The position numbers and the translations under genes were made by a program. A DNA stretch of 32,042 nt from Cytobacillus massiliigabonensis. GTDB taxonomy: Bacteria > Bacillota > Bacilli > Bacillales > Cytobacillaceae. Below, in pieces: positions 8,958-19,500 of this stretch. Each line of letters begins with the position of its first letter. The first letter of the stretch is position 1. The DNA is taken from positions 84,103-116,144 of the forward strand of contig NZ_LT904903.1 in NCBI RefSeq assembly GCF_900199725.1, given 5' to 3'. The notes under the pieces are model-generated. The model was not told where the DNA came from and searched no databases. It saw only the letters and a list, made by a program, of their open reading frames with translations.

Positions 8958-9989
8958 ATGAGTGAAAGTGAAACTTTTAAAATATTATCAATAGATGGAG
9001 GGGGAATAAAGGGCTTATATTCAGCGGTTATTTTGGCTGATTTTGAAGAGCAGTACGGCAAGTTAAGTAACTATTTTGATTTAATCTGTGGTACCTCAAC
9101 AGGGGGGATCATTGCTCTGGCACTTTCAGCAGGTATTCCAGCAAAAGAAATTGTAAAACTTTATGAAAAAAATGGCCCTGAAATCTTCCCGTATATGAAT
9201 AAATATTCTCGAATGTTTCACAAATTTAAACAAATTTTTATCACTTCTAAATATAGTGATAAAAATTTGAAAGATGCCCTTATAAAAGTCTTTGGGGATA
9301 AAAAGATAAGGGATTGTGAAACCAATGTATTAATACCTACCTCCAATATAACTAAAGGTACGCCATGTATAATTAAAACCGATCATAATGACGAACTTGG
9401 AAGGGATAGTAATCATTTATTAGTTGATGTTGCTTTAGCAACTGCTGCGGCACCTACATATTTTCCTATACAAGAAATCGCTACTATGGGGGACTTTAAT
9501 GACCAATTTGTAGATGGCGGGTTATTTGCAAACAATCCATCTTTACATGGAATTCAGGAAGCATATCGTTATTTTATTGGAAAAGGGAATCATAAATATG
9601 GAAAGTTTAGCCTCTTATCAGTGTCAACACTTCATCAAAACTTTGCTTTTAAAAAGTCACTTAGTATTAAGCGTTTGTCATTTGTACAGTGGAATGCAAA
9701 ATTAATTTCTTTAATGATGGATTTACAGTCTATTTCAACTCATTTTCATATTGAATACTTGAATAAATCGCTAAATGGAATTTATTTAAGAATTAATAGT
9801 GAACCCCTTACAGACGAAGAAAGCAAGAAGATAGATTTGGATAAAGCGTCAGAGGATTCAATTAATCTATTAATAGAAAAGGGCCATATGGCAAGTAGAA
9901 AATGGATTGATGATCCGAGTTTGCAACAATTTTTTGAAAGTAATACTCAAAATATTAATTTAAGAGGTGAGGCAGTTGGCACAATGTAA
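8958..9989 (+). CDS. capV: CapV-like patatin phospholipase, CBASS effector
   Basis: This 343-residue patatin-family phospholipase is the killing effector of the CBASS operon. The oxyanion motif DGGGIKG is at 13-19, the nucleophile elbow GTSTG at 45-49 with Ser47, and the catalytic Asp186 sits in DGG (FVDGGLFANNP). Family knowledge: CapV is activated by the cyclic dinucleotide made by the neighbouring cyclase and degrades membrane phospholipids, causing abortive infection. No signal peptide or membrane segment is visible, so it acts from the cytoplasm on the inner membrane. The ribosome site GAGGAG lies 11 bases before ATG. It overlaps the start of the cyclase gene. All catalytic residues are present, so it should be active. 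Confidence 0.94.
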   Translation: MSESETFKILSIDGGGIKGLYSAVILADFEEQYGKLSNYFDLICGTSTGGIIALALSAGIPAKEIVKLYEKNGPEIFPYMNKYSRMFHKFKQIFITSKYSDKNLKDALIKVFGDKKIRDCETNVLIPTSNITKGTPCIIKTDHNDELGRDSNHLLVDVALATAAAPTYFPIQEIATMGDFNDQFVDGGLFANNPSLHGIQEAYRYFIGKGNHKYGKFSLLSVSTLHQNFAFKKSLSIKRLSFVQWNAKLISLMMDLQSISTHFHIEYLNKSLNGIYLRINSEPLTDEESKKIDLDKASEDSINLLIEKGHMASRKWIDDPSLQQFFESNTQNINLRGEAVGTM

Positions 9990-10956
9990 TGACTTGTTTA
10001 TTGAGTTTGATGGGAAAATTAAATTAAAGTCTGAGAAAAAGGAAACCTTACGTACTTCAAGAAATGCACTTAGAAAAAAGATTCAAAATTACTTTGAAAA
10101 CACATTGAAAGTTACTAAGCCCAATTTTTGGGGACAAGGTTCTTATATGATGAACACTACAATTGAGCCAATTGAGGGTGAATATGACATTGACGATGGT
10201 GTTTATTTAAAACACTTGGCTAGTAAAAAGGAAGAAGAGTGGCCAGTAGCAAGTACTGTACATAACTGGATTTTAAAAGCAGTAGACGGTCATACAAGTA
10301 CACCCCCAGTTAATAAAAACACTTGTGTTCGTGTTATTTATAAAGATGATTATCATATTGATTTTCCTATCTATATCAAAGGAGATAATGCTGAACATCC
10401 AAAATTGGCTCATAAAACAAAAGGATGGATTGATAGTGATCCCAAAGCGTTAACAAACTGGTTTAACTCAGAAGTAACTAGTAAGGGTGAGCAACTAAAA
10501 CGTATTGTTAGATATTTTAAAGCGTGGAAAGATAATAAAAAAGGAGACGATAAGTTTCCAAGTGGAATGGTATTTACTATACTTGCAACAAATCATTTTG
10601 TTGAAGGTTATGAGGAAGATGACGATTCTGCATTTATTGCAATCGCAAAAGAAATATATGATAACTTGAATGATTCTTTCAGTCTTACACGTCCAGTTTT
10701 TCCAGATGAAGAGTTGCTTGATGATTGGTCTGAGACCGCAAAAACTAATTTCCTAAGTAAATTGTCAACGCTTGTAACAAATGGACAAAAGGCTCTAGAA
10801 AAAGATAAATTAAGTGATGCTGCCGATATTTGGATTAAGATATTTGGAGACAGATTCCCTGCCTATACAGAAACAGAAGAAGATCGGATGAACAAAGGAT
10901 ATGCCTTACAAACATCAACACCTGCAATTTTAGGAAATCATGGGCGCTCCTCTTAA
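9976..10956 (+). CDS. dncV: DncV-like CD-NTase, cyclic dinucleotide synthase
   Basis: This CD-NTase resembles Vibrio DncV (clade A). It has the GS motif at 55-56 (FWGQGSY), the metal-binding pair D71/D73 in YDIDDGVY and a third aspartate D129 in HIDFPIY, numbered from TTG 9976. I chose TTG 9976 because AGGTGAGG sits about 3-6 bases upstream; GTG at 9967 would add three residues and overlap that ribosome site. DncV enzymes make 3',3'-cGAMP on phage infection; the exact nucleotide product is not readable from sequence. The product is expected to activate CapV. It overlaps capV by 14 bases and cap2 by 17. The C-terminus, the part Cap2 conjugates in type II CBASS, reads NHGRSS, with its last Gly three residues from the end. 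Confidence 0.92.
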   Translation: MAQCNDLFIEFDGKIKLKSEKKETLRTSRNALRKKIQNYFENTLKVTKPNFWGQGSYMMNTTIEPIEGEYDIDDGVYLKHLASKKEEEWPVASTVHNWILKAVDGHTSTPPVNKNTCVRVIYKDDYHIDFPIYIKGDNAEHPKLAHKTKGWIDSDPKALTNWFNSEVTSKGEQLKRIVRYFKAWKDNKKGDDKFPSGMVFTILATNHFVEGYEEDDDSAFIAIAKEIYDNLNDSFSLTRPVFPDEELLDDWSETAKTNFLSKLSTLVTNGQKALEKDKLSDAADIWIKIFGDRFPAYTETEEDRMNKGYALQTSTPAILGNHGRSS

Positions 10957-12727
10957 TTTAGCCGAATTTTATTCACAAACAAGAAATGAATCCGTGAGAT
11001 ATCTTGAAGAAAATTTCGAGGCAGTTATTGTAGAGTCAGATAATCCTATTAGTTACCCTGTTACATTAAAGGTGAAAATAACAGTGGAAGATTATGATAT
11101 TAATTTACTAATTAGTCTTCCATTTAATTTCCCTGATTCATTTCCAAAAGTAATATTAGAAGAACAGAGTTTTAACGAGTTATATCCTTTGCCACACCTG
11201 AGTAAATTTAAATCGCTTTGTTTGTTTGATGAAGTAGTTGCTAGTCCCAATCCTGAAAACCCAATGGGTATATTATGTTCTACTATAGAAAAATCTAGAG
11301 AAATACTATTAAAAGGTATCCTAAAGCAAAATCTAAATGATTATGCAGAAGAATTTGATACTTATTGGACTGAAGACAGTAAGGGATTTTTTCTTTCCTT
11401 TGTAGATCCCTCTGATATGCCTAAAGAGGTGTTTTTAATACCATTTAAGTATGGTAATTGGAAGGAAAGGGGAATATTCTCAGATCAGAAAGGTCCAGCA
11501 ATCAGGTGGATTCAAAATTTAGGCGGAACATATAATGAGGATGATATAACTCGTGTTTTGTATGTTCCTTTAAATGAGTCTATGAAGTATCCATTTCCCA
11601 AAAATAATAAAGATATATATCTTTTACTAAAAGAAAATCAATGTAATTTAAAAGATTATTTTCGATTTCTTTCAAATAGTAAGAGGCCATCAAAAGTTTT
11701 GTTTTCAATACATTCACACAATGAATATGCATGGGGTGTATGGGAACACCAAAAACCCTTTAAAAAAGTGGTAACTAATTATAAGGGGCGAAAAAGAATA
11801 CAAACAGGCCTCAAAGGATTTAGAAAGAATAGCCAAAATGGGTGGTTAGAATTAATTAAAGATTTCCCAAGGATGGAAATAACAAGATACTCTGTGGAAG
11901 ATGTTAGAGCAAGCCGGTTAAAAAGCAGAGGTGGAGATGGAAAGGTAAATAATCTTGGATTAAGAGTTGCTATAATAGGGTGTGGGGCAGTTGGTAGTCA
12001 CATAGCGCAAAGTTTATTTGATATCGGGATACAAGAGTTGCTATTAATTGATTACGATACTTTAAGTTTCGGAAATATTAATAGGCATTTATGTGGCGCT
12101 GATCAAGTTGGACTATTAAAAACCGAATCAGTTAAAAGCAAACTTCGTAGACATTATCCAACAAGCCATATCCACGTGTATAACGACAATGTACTATCAC
12201 TTTTAAAGTTAAATCAAAACTCGTTAAATTCTTATGATATAGTAATTACTGCAATAAGTAATACTCCTACAGAATTAAGGCTAAATGAACTCCATTTAGA
12301 AAATATTATTAAAAAACCAATATTACATTTATGGGTCGAGCCTTACTTAGCCGGGGGACATGCTATTTGGATTGACCCGAATAATAAAACCTCCCTTAAA
12401 ATGCTTTTTGATAATGGAATCTACAAATATCAGATATTAAAGAATGGCAATTTATACACAAAGAAAGAACTTGGATGTAGCACATCTTATGTACCTTACG
12501 GGGTTTTGGAATTAAAGAAATTCATTATTGAAGTTACGATATTTATTCAACAACAGTTAAATAATGAAAAAAAATGCAGTAAGGCATTTACTTGGCTAGG
12601 TAATTTAACTGAACAAAAGAAAAATAGGCGCCTTTTGGCACCAATGTGGGTAGGGGCCAATGATTTTTCTACAAGAAGCATCAATTTAGAAACAAGTCAG
12701 GATAGTGTTGATACTTATGATGTATAA
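10940..12727 (+). CDS. cap2: Cap2, E2-E1 ubiquitin-ligase-like fusion
   Basis: This 595-residue protein has the type II CBASS Cap2 layout. The N-terminal E2-like domain covers about 1-150, with candidate catalytic Cys94 in KSLCLFDE. A linker region of about 160-330 follows. The C-terminal ThiF/E1-like adenylation domain starts near 340, with GCGAVG at 347-352, acidic DYD at 371-373, NRH at 381-383 and the likely E1 cysteine C513 in ELGCSTSY. In characterised systems Cap2 conjugates the C-terminus of the cyclase to other molecules and so primes it. Its start ATG follows AGGA by about 5 bases and lies inside the end of the cyclase gene, which is strong coupling. All key residues are present. 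Confidence 0.93.
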   Translation: MGAPLNLAEFYSQTRNESVRYLEENFEAVIVESDNPISYPVTLKVKITVEDYDINLLISLPFNFPDSFPKVILEEQSFNELYPLPHLSKFKSLCLFDEVVASPNPENPMGILCSTIEKSREILLKGILKQNLNDYAEEFDTYWTEDSKGFFLSFVDPSDMPKEVFLIPFKYGNWKERGIFSDQKGPAIRWIQNLGGTYNEDDITRVLYVPLNESMKYPFPKNNKDIYLLLKENQCNLKDYFRFLSNSKRPSKVLFSIHSHNEYAWGVWEHQKPFKKVVTNYKGRKRIQTGLKGFRKNSQNGWLELIKDFPRMEITRYSVEDVRASRLKSRGGDGKVNNLGLRVAIIGCGAVGSHIAQSLFDIGIQELLLIDYDTLSFGNINRHLCGADQVGLLKTESVKSKLRRHYPTSHIHVYNDNVLSLLKLNQNSLNSYDIVITAISNTPTELRLNELHLENIIKKPILHLWVEPYLAGGHAIWIDPNNKTSLKMLFDNGIYKYQILKNGNLYTKKELGCSTSYVPYGVLELKKFIIEVTIFIQQQLNNEKKCSKAFTWLGNLTEQKKNRRLLAPMWVGANDFSTRSINLETSQDSVDTYDV

Positions 12728-13541
12728 ATTAGGTGAACAACATGTTGTTTTTACTAACCATGTTGTTAAAGTATTACAATCTTATAAGCAAATAGAGAAA
12801 AGTCAACATGAATCAGGTGGAATTCTTCTTGGCAAAGTCTATAAAGATTTAATTATAGTTGATGAAGTTTCACTACCTTCAAAAGAAGATAAATCGGGTC
12901 GCTTCTTCTTTGAAAGGAACGTAAAAAAAGCGCAAAGTATCATTGAAAATGCATGGAAAGAATCAAATGGAGAAAGGATATATCTTGGTGAGTGGCACAC
13001 TCATCCGGAAGATACCCCTACACCTTCAAATGATGATAAAAAGTTGCTAAGCAATATGTTGAAGGATTCAGATATTGAAATTGATTTTCTATTTATGGTA
13101 ATCATAGGGATCAAAAATAATTTTGTGGCAGTACAAAGAAAAGGACAAAAAAATATTGAGCCATTAAGAAAAATTAATGCCAAGGATGGATTGGAAATTA
13201 CAATTTATGAGAATCAACATGGTAAAGTTTTTGGATTTAAAGTTGGAGGATATTTAAATATTGCTCCGATTGGATATGATATTTACAACGCAGCATTTTC
13301 TCAAATATTTACTGGAACGATTAACTCCATCATTTCATTAACCAATGTTAATGATTATATTCTTGAGAAGGAAAAAGGGTTTATCCGATTTGTAATTCCA
13401 AATTTGCAAGATAACGAAGAAAAAGCATATACTCTTTTTGATTCAATGGTAATTCAGATTAGAATGGTATATGAAGAAATGCGACAAAAGAACATTGATA
13501 AACAAGTTATTATAGAAAGTTTGATTTTAAAAAGAGAGTAA
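12717..13541 (+). CDS. cap3: Cap3, JAMM isopeptidase of CBASS
   Basis: This is a JAB/MPN metalloprotease with a complete JAMM site: Glu in ESGGILLG, then HTH-x7-S-x2-D (HTHPEDTPTPSNDD). Cap3 removes Cap2-made conjugates from the cyclase and tunes the response. After the MPN core (about 150 residues) there is a C-terminal region of about 120 residues that I do not recognise. It is probably involved in substrate binding. The start is ambiguous. ATG 12717 and ATG 12720 are the first ATGs, but the only nearby ribosome-like AGGA (12699-12702) is better spaced for TTG 12708; GTG 12705 is also in frame. All overlap cap2. It is the last gene of the operon, before a terminator. Confidence 0.92.
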   Translation: MMYKLGEQHVVFTNHVVKVLQSYKQIEKSQHESGGILLGKVYKDLIIVDEVSLPSKEDKSGRFFFERNVKKAQSIIENAWKESNGERIYLGEWHTHPEDTPTPSNDDKKLLSNMLKDSDIEIDFLFMVIIGIKNNFVAVQRKGQKNIEPLRKINAKDGLEITIYENQHGKVFGFKVGGYLNIAPIGYDIYNAAFSQIFTGTINSIISLTNVNDYILEKEKGFIRFVIPNLQDNEEKAYTLFDSMVIQIRMVYEEMRQKNIDKQVIIESLILKRE

Positions 13542-13548
13542 TTTAGGG

Positions 13549-13574
13549 AGAACAGAGATAATCTGTTCTTTTTT
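13549..13574 (+). terminator. Terminator of the CBASS operon
   Basis: AGAACAG (13549-13555) pairs with CTGTTCT (13563-13569), followed by a run of T. It starts 8 bases after the cap3 stop and separates CBASS from the hsd operon. Confidence 0.85.
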
Positions 13575-13627
13575 GTTTGAATCATATTTGTATACATAGT
13601 TATTTTTCCTGAGGAGATTTAGGCTAA

Positions 13628-13636
13628 TGGTATGAT
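13628..13636 (+). promoter_or_regulatory. Extended -10 promoter element of hsdMSR
   Basis: TGG followed by TATGAT (13631-13636) forms an extended -10. I see no good -35 at the expected distance. It lies 55 bases before the hsdM start and just after the CBASS terminator, as expected for an independent hsd promoter. Confidence 0.45.
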
Positions 13637-13690
13637 AAAATAGTAGGTATATGGAAATATAAGAAATTTTCTTGTCGGAGGTTTTCTACA

Positions 13691-15235
13691 TTGACTGTTA
13701 AAGCAGATATAGATTTTCAGAAAGACTTATTTGATGCAGCAAATAAAATGCGTGGGAGTGTTGCTCCTAGTGACTATAAACATTACGTATTACCCTTAAT
13801 CTTTTTACGCTACCTATCCAACAAGTATGAATTACGCCGTTTAACTCTCGAACAAATGGTTACTGACCCTTCAAGTGATTGGTATACAGAAGATAAAGAA
13901 ACACAATCGATCATTATAGAAGACCGTGACCAATACATGTCTGAAAATGTATTTTTTGTTCCTGAAGAGGCTCGATGGTCTTTTATAATGCAACAGGCGA
14001 AACAACCTAATATCAAAGAGATTATTGATAATGCAATGAAACGAATTGAAGAAGAAAACCCAGAACTTGAAGGAATGTTGCCACGAATTTATCAAGGTTC
14101 AAATATTCCAGTTGAAAACGTATCAGGTCTTATAGAAATATTTTCTCGTGATGCATTCAGCGCTAATAATCGAGGAAGTGTTGATGTTCTAGGACGAACA
14201 TATGAATATTTTATCGGTTCCTTTGCTTCATCAGAAGGTAACCGTGGAGGAGAATTCTTTACACCATCAAGTATCGTTAAACTTCTTGTGGCTATGCTTG
14301 AGCCAATAGAGGGAAAGGTATTTGACCCTGCTTGTGGTTCAGGGGGAATGTTTATTCAAAGTGAAGAATATGCGCCAAGAAAACATGCACTTTCATTTTA
14401 TGGGCAAGAAAATGTAACAACAACTGTTCGACTTGGGAAGATGAACGTACTATTACATGGAATGAATGCAGATATCCGCTTAGGTGACTCGTTATTGAAT
14501 GACCAGTTTCCAGATTTGAAAGCAGATTATGTTATTGCAAATCCCCCATTTAATCAGAAAGATTGGGGTGCAGAGAGGATTTCTAAAAAAGATCCCCGTC
14601 TAATAGGAGCCGTTACTAATAGTAATGCTAACTATATGTGGATGCAGCACTTTTTATATCACTTAAGTGAAAAGGGAACAGCAGGCTTTGTAATGGCCAA
14701 TGGAGCAATGACTACAAGTGTAAGTGAAGAAAAAGAAATTCGACAACGTCTTGTTGATGGGAGTTACATTGATTGTATCGTTCAATTGCCGGAAAAACTA
14801 TTTTTTACAACAGGAATTCCTTGTTGTCTTTTCTTTTTAAGTAAAAATCGTGATGGTAAAGGGGAATATCGAGAAAGGCTAAATGATATTCTTTTTATTG
14901 ACGCTCGAAAAATGGGGATTTTAGTTAGTCGTAAGCAAAAGGCATTAATGAAAGAAGAAATAGATAAAATTGCAGCAACTTATCATTCTTTTAAAAATAA
15001 AGATAAAGACTATTTAGATATAGCAGGTTTCTGTAAAGTGACAAGTCTTGAAGCAATTAAAGAGAATGAATATAAACTTACTCCCGGAGTTTATGTAGGA
15101 ACAGAAGCAATAGAGGGAGACGATCTTCCATTTGAAGAAAAAATGAGTGAATTAACACAACTACTTCTTGAGCAATTTGCAGAATCTAATCGCCTACAAA
15201 GGAAAATAAAGGAAGATTTGGTGGGGTTAATTTGA
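13691..15235 (+). CDS. hsdM: Type I restriction-modification adenine methyltransferase
   Basis: This 514-residue N6-adenine methyltransferase is the modification subunit of a type I system. SAM-binding motif I is FDPACGSGG at 211-219 and catalytic motif IV is NPPF at 284-287. The N-terminal HsdM helical domain begins at residue 1 (DIDFQKDLFDAANKMRG). It forms M2S with HsdS to protect host DNA, and R2M2S with HsdR to restrict. The start is TTG at 13691, with CGGAGG about 9 bases upstream. Its stop overlaps the HsdS start by 4 bases (TTGA). Length and motifs are typical, and the gene is intact. Confidence 0.96.
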   Translation: MTVKADIDFQKDLFDAANKMRGSVAPSDYKHYVLPLIFLRYLSNKYELRRLTLEQMVTDPSSDWYTEDKETQSIIIEDRDQYMSENVFFVPEEARWSFIMQQAKQPNIKEIIDNAMKRIEEENPELEGMLPRIYQGSNIPVENVSGLIEIFSRDAFSANNRGSVDVLGRTYEYFIGSFASSEGNRGGEFFTPSSIVKLLVAMLEPIEGKVFDPACGSGGMFIQSEEYAPRKHALSFYGQENVTTTVRLGKMNVLLHGMNADIRLGDSLLNDQFPDLKADYVIANPPFNQKDWGAERISKKDPRLIGAVTNSNANYMWMQHFLYHLSEKGTAGFVMANGAMTTSVSEEKEIRQRLVDGSYIDCIVQLPEKLFFTTGIPCCLFFLSKNRDGKGEYRERLNDILFIDARKMGILVSRKQKALMKEEIDKIAATYHSFKNKDKDYLDIAGFCKVTSLEAIKENEYKLTPGVYVGTEAIEGDDLPFEEKMSELTQLLLEQFAESNRLQRKIKEDLVGLI

Positions 15236-16500
15236 GTGAGTGGCAAATAAAAAAAATCAAAGATGTTACTGTCAAAGTAGGTAGTGGTTCTACTCCTAGA
15301 GGTGGGCAGTCAGTATATATTGAAAATGGATGCACTCTAATAAGAAGCCAAAATGTCTATGATTTTAAATTTGAAAAAGATGGATTGGTATTTATTGGAG
15401 AAGAACATGCTGAAAAACTAAAAAGTGTTACCCTACAAAAGAATGATATTTTACTGAATATAACAGGGGATTCGGTAGGGAGATGTTGCATAGTTCCCTC
15501 TGAGTTACTACCTGCCAGAGTTAATCAACATGTGGCAATAATAAGGACAAATGACGATAATAATCCAAAATTCCTGATGTATTATTTGAATGACCCTTCA
15601 AATAAAGAGAGATTATTAAATCAAGTTCACGGTGGGACGCGTAAGGCATTGACTAAGGGAATAATTGAAGAGTTTGAAATAAAAGTGCCCTCACTAGAAG
15701 AACAAAATCAGATAGTTTCAATTTTGGATTCGTTAGATCAAAAGATTGAGTTAAATTTAAAAATGAACGAAACTCTTGAAATGACAGTAAGGACTCTTTA
15801 TAAAAATTGGTTTGTTGATTTTGAACCTTTTAAAAATGAGGAGTTCGAAGAAACTAAATTCGGAAAGATTCCTAATGGATGGAAGATGGTAAGTTTAGAT
15901 GATTATTGTAATCTTATAACTGATGGGGCACATGCTTCCCCAAGAGAATTTCCAAATGATAAATTCATTGCTACTGTTAAGGACATAGAGGAATATTCGT
16001 TTAACAATAGTACATTCAAGAGTATATCTGATGAGGACTTTGAAAAGTTAGTTGCAGGGAATTGTCAGCCAATTAAGGGAGACGTATTATTATCCAAAGA
16101 TGGTACAATTGGTAAAGTTTTATATATTTCTGAAACATTAAAAAACGTTGTATTGTTATCATCAATAGCAATTCTAAGACCAAAATTTTCGTCATATTAT
16201 CTTTATACTTATCTTAGAGATCCATTAAATAAAGAAATGATTGTTAATGGGTACGTATCGGGTTCGGCATTAACAAGATTAGTTTTAAAAAGCATAAAGA
16301 ATATCCCAATTCTTCTTCCAACAGATGAAGTATTGAATGAATTTGATAACAAAGTTGAGAATTTAATAGAACAAATATCAGCCAATCAAGAAGAAAATAT
16401 TTATCTTATAAAAACTAGAGATTATTTAATTAAAAAACTCTTGTCAGGTGACATCGAACTTTCAAATGAAATTAAAGGAGAAAAAATTGTAACAATTTAG
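15232..16500 (+). CDS. hsdS: Type I restriction-modification specificity subunit
   Basis: This 422-residue subunit has two target-recognition halves. Each begins with a short W-x-(I/M)-x-x-(I/L) pattern (SEWQIKKIKD at residue 2; NGWKMVSLDD near 216) and ends with a conserved helix (IVSILDSLDQKIELN near 160-175; the second near 375-415). It reads the bipartite DNA sequence for HsdM/HsdR. The two halves differ, so an asymmetric site is expected, but the sequence cannot be predicted. The start is TTG overlapping the hsdM stop by 4 bases, with GGTGGGG upstream. I found no second hsdS fragment or inverted repeats nearby, so shuffling of specificity is not indicated. Confidence 0.93.
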   Translation: MSEWQIKKIKDVTVKVGSGSTPRGGQSVYIENGCTLIRSQNVYDFKFEKDGLVFIGEEHAEKLKSVTLQKNDILLNITGDSVGRCCIVPSELLPARVNQHVAIIRTNDDNNPKFLMYYLNDPSNKERLLNQVHGGTRKALTKGIIEEFEIKVPSLEEQNQIVSILDSLDQKIELNLKMNETLEMTVRTLYKNWFVDFEPFKNEEFEETKFGKIPNGWKMVSLDDYCNLITDGAHASPREFPNDKFIATVKDIEEYSFNNSTFKSISDEDFEKLVAGNCQPIKGDVLLSKDGTIGKVLYISETLKNVVLLSSIAILRPKFSSYYLYTYLRDPLNKEMIVNGYVSGSALTRLVLKSIKNIPILLPTDEVLNEFDNKVENLIEQISANQEENIYLIKTRDYLIKKLLSGDIELSNEIKGEKIVTI

Positions 16501-16513
16501 AGAGGTGAATATA

Positions 16514-19500
16514 ATGTCCAGACCTCTAGGTGAATCATCATTTGAAGAAACAACGATAGAAAGATTAAAACGCTTAGACTACGAATATTTACATGCACAA
16601 GAATTGTTCCAGCGTGGGGAACGCAATCAATTACAAGATGTAATATTAACTAGTAGGTTGGAAGCCTTTCTTAAAAAGGCTTATCCAACCATCCCTGATA
16701 ATGAGATTAGAAGGCTTGCGCAACAATTTATTTCACCAGACGGAGTAAAACTAATTCAGCGTAACCAGCAATTTCATGAAATGCTAGTTAAGGGAATAGA
16801 GTTTAAGTATGAATTAAACGGTGAAACATTTGTGCCACATGTGTTTCCAATTGATTGGGAAGAACCAACTAATAATGACTTCCTTGTTGTAAATCAATTG
16901 TCTGTGGAAGGCCGAATGTCGCGCAGACCTGATATTGTTATTTATGTAAACGGACTCCCGCTCATTGTCTTTGAATTGAAGAATCCCAATAGTGAGCAGG
17001 CAACAGTAAAAGATGCATTTACTCAAGTTCAAAATTACACCTATGATATTTCGCAACTTTTTAACTACAATGCCTTTACAGTTGTTTCAGATAACGTTGA
17101 GACAAAACATGGTATGCCATTTGCTGATTATGATTTTTTTGCTTCATGGAAATCCATTGACGGAAGAAATGTAGATAACAATCGGGCTAATACTATGCGG
17201 ACGTTAATTGAAGGTCTCTTTCCCAAAGACCGTCTGCTAAACTATATTCGCAACTTTATAGTATTCCTAAAGGCAGGGGACAAAACAAAGAAAATAGGAG
17301 CAAAATACCACCAATTTTTCGGGGTTAATTTTGCAGTTAAGGAAACTGTTCGTGCAACAAAGCCAGACGGAGATCGTAAAATCGGAGTTATGTACCATAC
17401 AACTGGTTCAGGAAAATCATTGAGTATGCTTTTCTTTGCAGGGATATTAAGTAGGCATCCTGAACTGAATAACCCTTCTATTGTAATCCAAGTGGACAGA
17501 AATGATTTAGACGAACAATTGTATGATACTTTCGTTGAGGGCGAGTCACTAATTGGAAAGGTTGAACGGGCTAGTAGCACTGAAAAATTAAGATCAATAC
17601 TTAGAGGTGAGGCCACCCCTGTTGTCTTTTCTACCATAGAAAAATTCCGATTAAAAGGAGAAGAGACACAACACCCTGTACTTTCCGAAAGAAGGAATAT
17701 CGTTGTAATTGCAGATGAGGCACATCGTACGCAGTCAGGATTTGAAGGTGGTTATGCTGCACAATTGCGTTTTGCACTTCCAAACGCCTCCCATATCGGC
17801 TTTACAGGAACACCAGTAGATTTTGTAGGAAACAATACTGAAGAGATATTCGGACATACTATACATCGTTATGACATGGCACAGGCTGTTGCTGATAAGG
17901 CAACATTACCTATCTATTATGAAAGCCGCTTAATACCGCTGGATTTAACAGCAGAGGACATTGATGAGCAATTTCAAGATATATTTGTAGATAATGGTGA
18001 AGGTGACGAAACAGAAGGTTATAAAAGAAAATGGGCCGCTTTAGAAAAAGTTGTGGGAACTCCAAAACGGCTCAAACGCCTTGCAAACGATATCGTATCA
18101 CATTTTAATTCAATGGCCAATCCTTTTCAAAAAGCAATGATTGTATGTATGAGCCGCCAAATTGCTGCTGATTTATATAATTGTTTAAAAGAAGTAGAAG
18201 GTTGTCCAAAAATGGAAGTAATTATGACGGGTGATGTATCAAAGGACCCGCGTGAATGGCGAGAGATTCATGAGGGTAGCCAATATTCACATATTAAGTC
18301 TAAGAGTGAACAGGAAGACGTTAAGGCTAAATTACGGGACCCTGAAGACCCTCTTAAATTTGTTATAGTAGTAGATATGTGGTTAACGGGTATGGATGCA
18401 CAGCCGCTTTCTTATTTATATGTTGATAAGCCTATGAAGGGTCATAATCTAATGCAGGCCATTGCAAGGGTAAACCGTGTTTTTCCCGGCAAAGAAGGTG
18501 GAATTGTTGTTGATTATATAGGTATTGCCACTTCCCTAAAGGAGGCAACCCATAAATATACAACAGGTGGAGGCAATGGGAACCCAGCATATGATATTAC
18601 TGAGGCAATAAGAATTTTTAATGAGAACTTAGAATCTGTTAGAAATTATATACCTTCTACTATAGTGATAGACGGTTGGAGACATAAACCGCAGATAGAT
18701 AGAGAAGATTTTATAGCAGACATAGTAAATGTGCTATTAAACAGTGATACAGAAGATTATATACAGTATGCGACAAAATTAGAAAAATCGTATCAACTCG
18801 TTAAAAATCAGCCAGAAGTAATGGTACTTGCTGATGAGGTTACTCTATACCTAATGTTAAAGGCTCAACTACGAAAGCATTTAAGACCTCCGGGTGGAAC
18901 TGGAGGAGGGAATAAGACTTTAGAAGAGCAACTGTCAGCATTATTGGATCAGAATTTACTCGCTAAAGAAACGGTAGATATATTCAAAGTTGTTGGAATC
19001 GAACGACAAGATATTAGCATTCTTGATGAGCAATTTTTGGCCGATTTAACAAAGAAAGAACATGAGGATTTACGGTTAAAACTACTGAAAAAACTTCTTG
19101 AGGACAAAATAAAAGTCACATTTAAGCAGAGGAGTCCTCAAACTAAAACGATGCAAGAGTTGTTAGAAAAAACTTTAACTGAATACCATAATCGTGTCAT
19201 TCAAGCAGCAGATGTCGTTCGAATGATGATAAAAATGCGCAAAGAAATGGAAGAAGAAATGCGCAAAAGACAGGACTTAGGCTTGTCAGAGGAAGAAATT
19301 GAGTTTTATAAAGCAATTACTTCAATGGAGGATGCCGCTTTTTCAAACGAGTACTTAGCCAACTTGATACACAAAGTAGTTAATGAGTTGAAAAAGAAAC
19401 TCGATGTTGATTGGACTAGCCCACATCGCCAAGATGTTTATGCCAAAGTGAAACTTGCTGTCAAAATGGTATTAATGAAAGAGAAAGTTACTGGACAACA

